The translations under genes and the position numbers were made by a program. A model generated the notes under the pieces. It was given only the letters and a program-made list of their open reading frames with translations. It was not told the origin of the DNA and made no database searches. Below, piece by piece: positions 59,390 through 64,000 of a stretch of 64,000 bases of DNA. Numbering within the stretch: the stretch's first letter is position 1; every line of letters starts with the position of its first letter. Source of the DNA: Kribbella qitaiheensis (GTDB lineage Bacteria; Actinomycetota; Actinomycetes; Propionibacteriales; Kribbellaceae); the NCBI RefSeq assembly GCF_014217565.1, contig NZ_CP043661.1:4092001-4156000 (forward strand). Reading direction: 5' to 3'.

Positions 59390-59722
59390 TCACTTGCTCT
59401 TGCTGGTGGACTTGGTTCCAGCGCCCCTGGTGGCGCGGATGTGGTTGATGACGTGCCGTCCGATCCGGACCCGCAGGCCACTCCCCTGGCATTTGCCGCA
59501 GTGGCGATACGCCTTGCCGAGCGGGTACTTGAACTTGCCCGCGCCCTTGCAGCGGCGGCACTTCCCGAACGGCCAGATCAGGCAGGTGAGCAGGTAGAAG
59601 CCGATGCTCACGGTGACGATGAGCGCGACCGTGGCGGCCTGAGCGAGGGTGTGGACGGTGGCAGCGAGCCCGCTACCGTGGGTAGCGGCGGTCAAGAGGG
59701 TGGTAGCGGCAGCGATGGGCAC
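59390..59722 (-). CDS. Small membrane protein with a DnaJ-type zinc ribbon
   Basis: This 110-aa protein has a hydrophobic N-terminal span (AATVALIVTVSIGFYLLTCL) and a cytoplasmic zinc ribbon with CxxCxGxG repeats (GKCRRCKGAGKF and HCGKCQGSGLRV). The C-terminus is strongly basic (RATRGAGTKSTSKSK). Similar proteins sit between rep and tra genes of many AICEs, but their role is unknown. The upstream part of the gene overlaps three of the GGTAGCGG repeats. Confidence 0.75.
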   Translation of the reverse strand: MPIAAATTLLTAATHGSGLAATVHTLAQAATVALIVTVSIGFYLLTCLIWPFGKCRRCKGAGKFKYPLGKAYRHCGKCQGSGLRVRIGRHVINHIRATRGAGTKSTSKSK

Positions 59723-59866
59723 GGGAAGCCTCCATTGGGCTGTTTTTGGGCGTGAGGAGCCGTGGCCGCTACCCGCTACGCGTGGATGAACGGCCTGGTC
59801 AGGTTTGGGTTGCGGGGTAGCGGGACGGGTAGCGCAGCCGCTACCGGTAGCGGTCCAGCCGCTACC
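59670..59866. repeat. GGTAGCGG octamer array downstream of traB, candidate clt/transfer locus
   Basis: Eight exact copies of GGTAGCGG/CCGCTACC occur at 59670, 59681, 59702, 59766, 59816, 59838, 59846 and 59859, with one-mismatch copies at 59773 and 59828. Two adjoin as the 16-bp palindrome CCGCTACCGGTAGCGG (59838-59853). The array covers the non-coding gap 59723-59918 immediately after the traB stop and the start of the next gene. Streptomyces TraB translocases recognise 8-bp repeats in the clt locus near traB, so this is a strong candidate for the transfer site. Confidence 0.7.
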
Positions 59867-59918
59867 TAGACCGGCCCGCCACCCCTATCGAGTTAGTAAC
59901 TCTCTGTGCAGCCGCGGC

Positions 59919-62117
59919 TTACGTGTCGCGGCGGCCGATCGCTTGGCGGATGTCGTCGGCACGAGCGCCCTTGCGGGTCGCCCCGTCGCGTTTGATGTTC
60001 ACGCTCGGCACCCGCAGCGCCCGGGCCTGAGCCGAGATCGCCTCGGCGGTGGTGCCGTCGTACTGCTCGGGCATCTGGTCGGCCAGCCGTCCGGCGATCG
60101 CCTCCCAGTGCGCAGCCGTGTCGGCACCGAGCACGGTGAGGATGTCGGCCAGCACATCCCTGGCATTCCGCTCGACCTCCTCACCAGCCGCCATGCCGGT
60201 CAGCAGGCCCATGCGTTCGCGGTGCGCCCTTGCTGCGGTGAGGATCTTTTCGGCGTCGCTGTGGTCGGCCAGGAACGTCCGCACGGTCGGTGTCGCGTCT
60301 GCTGCGCCGTAGAGGTAGCCGACGCCTCGGTACTCGTCGCCGACCGGGAGGGTCGCGGCATCGAACCCTTCCGCATACGCATCGCCACCCAACACCGCCT
60401 CAGAGACGACGCGGTTGCCGCACTTCAGCGCGAACCGGACAGCGTGGTTATCCCTGTACCGGTTGAACAAACGGGCCACATCACCCGCACCGACACCAGA
60501 GGGCTTCTGCGAGCACGACACGATCACCACGCCCGCCGACGGCCCAACAGCCTGGATACGCGAGAGCTTGGCGGCGATCTGCTTGTTCACCTCCTGGTCC
60601 TCGGTCTCGAAGTAGACCTGGAACTCCTCCATCACCATCACCAGCACCCGCAGATCCGGATACCGCGCATCCCGCGCGAGTTCCTCGGTCAGCTTGCCTT
60701 CTGGGCATACCGACACGGGCAGGGCGGCGAGTTGGGTGTTGACACGGTCGATGTGGGCGAGGACTTCGTCGAGGATGGCCATCAGGTTGGCGATCGGGTC
60801 CGGGTCGTTCGGCGAGGGGTGGGTGCCGAACACGATGCGGTGGGCAACCAACTTGAACTTCAGCCAGTCCGGGGAGTTCTTTCCGTCGACCACGATCAAC
60901 TTCACGTACGGGTCCAGCGCGGCATGCAACGCGATCAGCCGGGCCGCGAACGTCTTACCCTTGCGCGGCTGGGCACCAACCAGGAGCGAGATCCACATCA
61001 GCAGCAGCGACACCGGCGCGTCGCGCTCGTCCTTACCGAACTTCGCCGGACGCCAGATCGAGCGCGGCTTGCAGTCGAGCATGTCCGTCCGGCCCACCGG
61101 AACGGCAAGCGGGTCACTGTCGGCCACGAACAGCGTGTGGCGGCGCGAGCTGGACTTGTCCGGCGATAGGAACACCTGATTCATGTGCACATCCAGGCCG
61201 GACGCGATCTTCTCCCGCGCGCCTTGCACGTCGGACCAGCCCTTGCCGTACGGGAGATCCACCAGCACCTGCGACCCGGTGTTGCGGGCGTCCCTGGACA
61301 TCTGCGACCCGAACCGGATCTCCTGGTCGGTCTTGTCCGGCTTGCCGAGTCCGGCCGCGTAGTAGGCGCGCAGGACGATGTCCGAGTTCAGCTTCCGGAA
61401 CCGAGGCGCGACCACCGCAGTACCGACCAGTGTCTGACCGGCCGGGCGGCCGTAGTGCGCGAGCGCAGCGACCGCACCGACACCCGCAGCCGCTAGAAGC
61501 CCTGCGGGAGCAGCGTTCCAGGCGATCGGTGCACTGATCATCAGGCCGAGGTTCTGCGCCGTCAGAACGCAGCCCCTCCACAGACGGGTTGCCTTGAGCT
61601 GACGGTGGATCTTCTCCCACTCCTTCAGCTCCCGATCGTCGGCCGCTGCCTGCTCAAGGGCGACCGAGTTCGGGACCCACCACCAGGCGATCTGCTTGCC
61701 TACCAGGCGAAACAGGCCACGACCGGCGAACCAGGACAGCTTGGCTCCGTACCAGGGCGACCGGACACCGTGGTACGCGGCGACATGCGCCGAACGAGCC
61801 AGCGCACGGCGTGCGGTGGCGGGCAGGTTTTCGGGGCGCAGGTGCACCGGGATAATCGGCAGCCGCTCCCCCGGCGCGACCGCTACCGGCATGCCCAGCT
61901 GGTCCACCGGCACGAGCACCTTGCCCGCGCCCGGCGTCGTGTCGGTCTCGTCGTCCAAGGCGACTTCGTACGCGGTGTCCATGCGCTCGACGTCACCCGT
62001 CGACAGCGGGACGGTTTGGCCGGCATCGGTAGCCGATCCCTGCGGAGCCTCGTCGCGGCGGGCACGGCGGGCATCCAAATCGATCGGCTCAGGAACCTCG
62101 TTCGGAAGCTCAGTCAT
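59919..62117 (-). CDS. traB: FtsK/SpoIIIE-type DNA translocase TraB
   Basis: The 732-aa product from ATG 62117 (GGAGGG upstream) has an N-terminal region with two membrane-like segments (MISAPIAWNAAPAGLLAAAG, GVGAVAALAHYGRP), then an FtsK motor domain with Walker A LVGAQPRKGKTFAARLIALH, VDGKNSPDW, Walker B LVMVMEEFQVYFE and VSCSQKPSG. The C-terminal winged helix region (PEQYDGTTAEAISAQARALR, VPSVNIKRDGATRKGARADD) corresponds to the gamma-type DNA-recognition domain. It forms a hexameric pore that moves double-stranded DNA between cells and should read the octamer array downstream. Confidence 0.92.
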   Translation of the reverse strand: MTELPNEVPEPIDLDARRARRDEAPQGSATDAGQTVPLSTGDVERMDTAYEVALDDETDTTPGAGKVLVPVDQLGMPVAVAPGERLPIIPVHLRPENLPATARRALARSAHVAAYHGVRSPWYGAKLSWFAGRGLFRLVGKQIAWWWVPNSVALEQAAADDRELKEWEKIHRQLKATRLWRGCVLTAQNLGLMISAPIAWNAAPAGLLAAAGVGAVAALAHYGRPAGQTLVGTAVVAPRFRKLNSDIVLRAYYAAGLGKPDKTDQEIRFGSQMSRDARNTGSQVLVDLPYGKGWSDVQGAREKIASGLDVHMNQVFLSPDKSSSRRHTLFVADSDPLAVPVGRTDMLDCKPRSIWRPAKFGKDERDAPVSLLLMWISLLVGAQPRKGKTFAARLIALHAALDPYVKLIVVDGKNSPDWLKFKLVAHRIVFGTHPSPNDPDPIANLMAILDEVLAHIDRVNTQLAALPVSVCPEGKLTEELARDARYPDLRVLVMVMEEFQVYFETEDQEVNKQIAAKLSRIQAVGPSAGVVIVSCSQKPSGVGAGDVARLFNRYRDNHAVRFALKCGNRVVSEAVLGGDAYAEGFDAATLPVGDEYRGVGYLYGAADATPTVRTFLADHSDAEKILTAARAHRERMGLLTGMAAGEEVERNARDVLADILTVLGADTAAHWEAIAGRLADQMPEQYDGTTAEAISAQARALRVPSVNIKRDGATRKGARADDIRQAIGRRDT

Positions 62118-62119
62118 GG

Positions 62120-62371
62120 TTAGTTCCCTCCACGGTCGAAGACGATCCGGAACGGCCCGACCCACAGGTAGGTGAGATCGGCTTCCTCCAAAGTGCTGAC
62201 GGTGGTCATGGCGAGCGCCTTGCTTACGGCGTCTTGGTATTCATCCGGCCATCCGGCCATCGCTATCCGGACGCACGGTGTCATCGCGGCGATTGCGCCG
62301 ATGAGGCTTGCGATCTCATCGATGTTGAAGTCGGTTGGCTCAGCCGGGGGCACGTCGTTGGGATTGGGCAT
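62120..62371 (-). CDS. Small hypothetical AICE protein
   Basis: This 83-aa protein starts at ATG 62371, 1 nt after the stop of the upstream gene, and ends 2 nt before the traB start. Its sequence has no recognised domain: FNIDEIASLIGAIAAMTPCV, RIAMAGWPDEYQDAVSKALA, YLWVGPFRIVFDRGGN. It is slightly acidic and probably a small globular accessory protein of transfer. The tight spacing on both sides shows that it belongs to the tra operon. Confidence 0.7.
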   Translation of the reverse strand: MPNPNDVPPAEPTDFNIDEIASLIGAIAAMTPCVRIAMAGWPDEYQDAVSKALAMTTVSTLEEADLTYLWVGPFRIVFDRGGN

Positions 62372-62372
62372 G

Positions 62373-63179
62373 TCAGTTGTCCCCCTTCTGGGCGGGGCGG
62401 GCGTGGATGAGGTGGGCCAGGGCTGCGCCCATCCCGAGCACGGCGACGGGCAGGCAGGCGACAACGGTGGTGATCTGCCAGGGCGCTCGGGTGACGCCAG
62501 CGGCCTCTAGCAGGTGATAGGCGACCTGACCGAGCGCACCCAGAAGCAGGGCGCTCAGTGCGGACCACTTCGCGAACCGGCGAGCCGAGATCGGGACTCG
62601 GCCGGACAGCCATACCCGCAGTGCGAATGCCGCATAGGTCTCCACGCCGATTGGCAACGTGATTGCGGAGTTGATTGTGAAGCCGTCCGCGATGCCGGGC
62701 AGCGGGTGCACGACTCCGAAGCCGGTGAGTTCACCGAGCCCGACCCAGCCGGACCAGACCGCGACGAACGCAGGCAATGCCAGCAAGAGGACTGGCCAGG
62801 AACGAACTAGTCGAACCTCCGATGGGGAAGCCGCGGGGACCTCCGCAGACAGGGTGAGTTCGGCAACCATCCCTAGGTCTGCGGGTGCCGTGACCTGCGG
62901 AGATGCCCCCTCATCGACTGCGGCGGGAGTCTGAGCCGCCGCATCGTCGCGTCCGGCGTCGCCCGGGTCTGGCACCGAGCGCAGGTGAGGCTCGGCCGGT
63001 CCCGAGGTGGGTTCGGTGAGAGCGTCCAGGATGGTCCGGGCCTTGTCGGCGCCGATCCGGTATTCCTTCATGATCCGGTTGCGCGAGGGGAGGTTGCCCA
63101 GCTCGGCCGTGAGCTCGCGGGCGGCAGGGATCAGGTCCTCAACCGGCACCGGATAAGTGCTGCGGACCGGGGTGCTCAC
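62373..63179 (-). CDS. HTH-membrane protein of the AICE (DUF2637/SpdB-like)
   Basis: This 268-aa protein has an N-terminal helix-turn-helix (LPSRNRIMKEYRIGADKART), a variable proline/alanine linker and four membrane spans (VLLLALPAFVAVWSGWVGLG, INSAITLPIGVETYAAFALR, WSALSALLLGALGQVAYHLL, TTVVACLPVAVLGMGAALAH). The layout matches spread or DUF2637 proteins that accompany TraB in Streptomyces elements and help intramycelial spread. It is coupled to the next gene by a 4-nt overlap at its start. Confidence 0.78.
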   Translation of the reverse strand: MSTPVRSTYPVPVEDLIPAARELTAELGNLPSRNRIMKEYRIGADKARTILDALTEPTSGPAEPHLRSVPDPGDAGRDDAAAQTPAAVDEGASPQVTAPADLGMVAELTLSAEVPAASPSEVRLVRSWPVLLLALPAFVAVWSGWVGLGELTGFGVVHPLPGIADGFTINSAITLPIGVETYAAFALRVWLSGRVPISARRFAKWSALSALLLGALGQVAYHLLEAAGVTRAPWQITTVVACLPVAVLGMGAALAHLIHARPAQKGDN

Positions 63180-63433
63180 GATGCCACCCGCTCACTGCCG
63201 GTACGCGTGGCGTTGTCGTCGGCCAGGTCGCGGGCGACAGCCAACACTCGGCGTTCGGCGCGGCGTACCCGTCGACGGTCCAGCACAGACACCGACTCCC
63301 CCAGCGTGATGCAGGCGATCTCGGCGTTGAGCAGATCCAGCTCGGCCGCGATCAGCGGCCATTCGTACTCGATCTCGGCCAGCTCAGCGGCGGTTGGTTC
63401 GTGGTCTTCGGCCTGAAAGGCGATGATGTTCAC
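63176..63433 (-). CDS. DUF6284-type small protein
   Basis: This 85-aa protein has the pattern EPTAAELAEIEYEWPLIAAE, LDLLNAEIACITLGESVSVL and DRRRVRRAERRVLAVARDLA, a helical hairpin found as a small accessory protein at the start of AICE tra/rep operons. Its function is unknown. Its last 4 nt overlap the DUF2637-type gene. It is the first gene of the leftward operon, next to the palindromic control region. Confidence 0.72.
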   Translation of the reverse strand: MNIIAFQAEDHEPTAAELAEIEYEWPLIAAELDLLNAEIACITLGESVSVLDRRRVRRAERRVLAVARDLADDNATRTGSERVAS

Positions 63434-63524
63434 GGGGTTGTACTCCTGTTCTCAGCGGACTAGTTCGACCCCTGACACCTCGGCGGCTACAACCGCCGGG
63501 GTGTCCCTTTCGGGATCCGATCTC

Positions 63525-63568
63525 GTGTTGCGCAACACTGTAGCGATACATGTATGAGTTGCGCAACT
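63525..63568. promoter_or_regulatory. Control region with three palindromes between divergent operons
   Basis: GTGTTGCGCAACAC (63525-63538), ATACATGTAT (63546-63555) and AGTTGCGCAACT (63557-63568). The two GTTGCGCAAC boxes have centres 31 bp apart, about three helical turns. They lie between the leftward transfer/replication operon and the rightward small regulator gene, a likely site for the element's master repressor. Confidence 0.65.
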
Positions 63569-63589
63569 GTGGCGCGGTATTCTGGGTTT

Positions 63590-63826
63590 GTGACTGACTT
63601 ACGTGATGACTTGGCAGCGGCCACCCGCCGCTACGAACGAACAGACGCGGCCCACGAAGCCGCCCGGCAAGAGGTGATGGCGGCCGTGCTCGCAGCGTTG
63701 CGAGCTGGCGTCCCGCCAACCGAGGTCGAGCGGCTCTCGCCGTTCACATCGGCGTACATCCGCAAGATGGCTCGGGCGGAGGGCATCCCCCCGGCCGCAC
63801 CGGGGCCCAAGCGCTCGACCAACTGA
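63590..63826 (+). CDS. Small helix-turn-helix protein, candidate AICE regulator
   Basis: The 78-aa product from GTG 63590 has a helical N-terminus (DLAAATRRYERTDAAHEAAR) and a helix-turn-helix-like second half (LRAGVPPTEVERLSPFTSAY, IRKMARAEGIPPAAPGPKR). An in-frame upstream start at 63554 would overlap the palindromes and is unlikely. Similar small proteins with a TSAYIRK recognition-like helix occur beside AICE operons. It is divergent from the leftward operon and may bind the GTTGCGCAAC boxes. The DNA-binding role is inferred. Confidence 0.65.
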   Translation: MTDLRDDLAAATRRYERTDAAHEAARQEVMAAVLAALRAGVPPTEVERLSPFTSAYIRKMARAEGIPPAAPGPKRSTN

Positions 63827-64000
63827 GTGTGTTCGGCGGGTTGTGCTGATGAGCTGTTCGGCATGACTTGAGTCTTAGCGAGATCCAGTCTCGATCTAGC
63901 CCCGCGTGTATCTCATCTCCACCGTCCGTGACCCATCTGGTCTCATCCGTGTCTCATCGCGTTGATACGCTCGCGGCTCCAACGACCTCTGGGGGAGGCA
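63827..64000. other. Window end, no gene recognised
   Basis: No frame with a start is convincing. It holds TCTCATC repeats at 63911, 63941 and 63952. It may be upstream control for the next gene or the right end of the element. Confidence 0.4.

Larger units (their letters stand above)
55428..64000. mobile_element. Actinomycete integrative and conjugative element (AICE), left part
   Basis: From left: tyrosine integrase, Xis, DUF3631 protein, prim-pol replication protein, zinc-ribbon membrane protein, FtsK/TraB translocase, small gene, HTH-membrane protein, DUF6284-type gene, then a divergent small regulator. This is the standard AICE module order (int-xis-rep-tra) with a prim-pol type replication unit. 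Its left boundary lies between the htrA-type terminator (55334) and the integrase end (55507). The right end is outside the window, or just at it. No tRNA is seen at the left end, so if a tRNA is the target it should be at the other end. Confidence 0.85.

Noticed and set aside
59805-61169. 454-codon plus-strand frame opposite traB
   Set aside because: No domain, and it runs through the octamer repeats; traB is clear on the minus strand.

Overview
The window is high-GC DNA (about 70% by eye in the chromosomal parts) with GTG/TTG starts, many GTGA/ATGA stop-start overlaps, 13E12-type DUF222/HNH genes and an actinomycete-type integrative element. This indicates a soil actinobacterium. A Kribbella/Nocardioides-like genus would fit, but that is an inference. 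No rRNA, tRNA or CRISPR array was found.

Layout. (1) 1-10053 is a catabolic region: a phenylacetate set (paaN with a frameshift, paaI, a PaaJ/PcaF-type thiolase, paaK), then a TetR gene divergent from an operon of an SDR, a saccharopine-dehydrogenase-like protein and an acyl-CoA ligase. Three 113-bp tandem repeats lie between the two convergent parts. (2) 10054-25400 is mixed chromosome: a duplicated DinB pair behind a leader peptide, an SRPBCC-MarR pair under a palindromic operator, a broken DUF433/DUF5615 toxin-antitoxin-like pair, a secreted subtilase, GntR-MFS, a DrrAB-type ABC exporter with TetR, a large BTAD/NB-ARC/TPR regulator, a serine hydrolase and an EamA permease. (3) 25588-32219 is a 6.6-kb element inserted by a large serine integrase into a DUF222/HNH gene. 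Both halves of the target gene are visible and rejoin exactly in frame. Its cargo has lower GC and includes a 630-aa HTH-TPR-YdcF fusion followed directly by a WbqC-family gene, the best candidate here for an undescribed system. (4) 33947-55273 is chromosome: a branched-chain 2-oxoacid dehydrogenase operon (E1a, E1b with a frameshift, E2), transporters, a secreted two-repeat protein, an aminotransferase-SDR pair, a dimethylargininase-like hydrolase, a cell-wall hydrolase, a PPi-type phosphofructokinase, an Lrp regulator, and an MprA-MprB-HtrA envelope-stress cluster preceded by phased direct repeats. (5) About 55430-64000 is the left part of an actinomycete integrative and conjugative element (AICE): tyrosine integrase, Xis, DUF3631 protein, prim-pol, FtsK/TraB translocase and small accessory genes. 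It carries two dense iteron arrays: GGGACGG inside the DUF3631 gene and GGTAGCGG just downstream of traB. Its far end is not in the window.

Three otherwise intact reading frames (paaN, the E1-beta gene, the DUF5615 toxin) each carry what looks like a single extra base. They may be real mutations or assembly errors and should be checked in reads.
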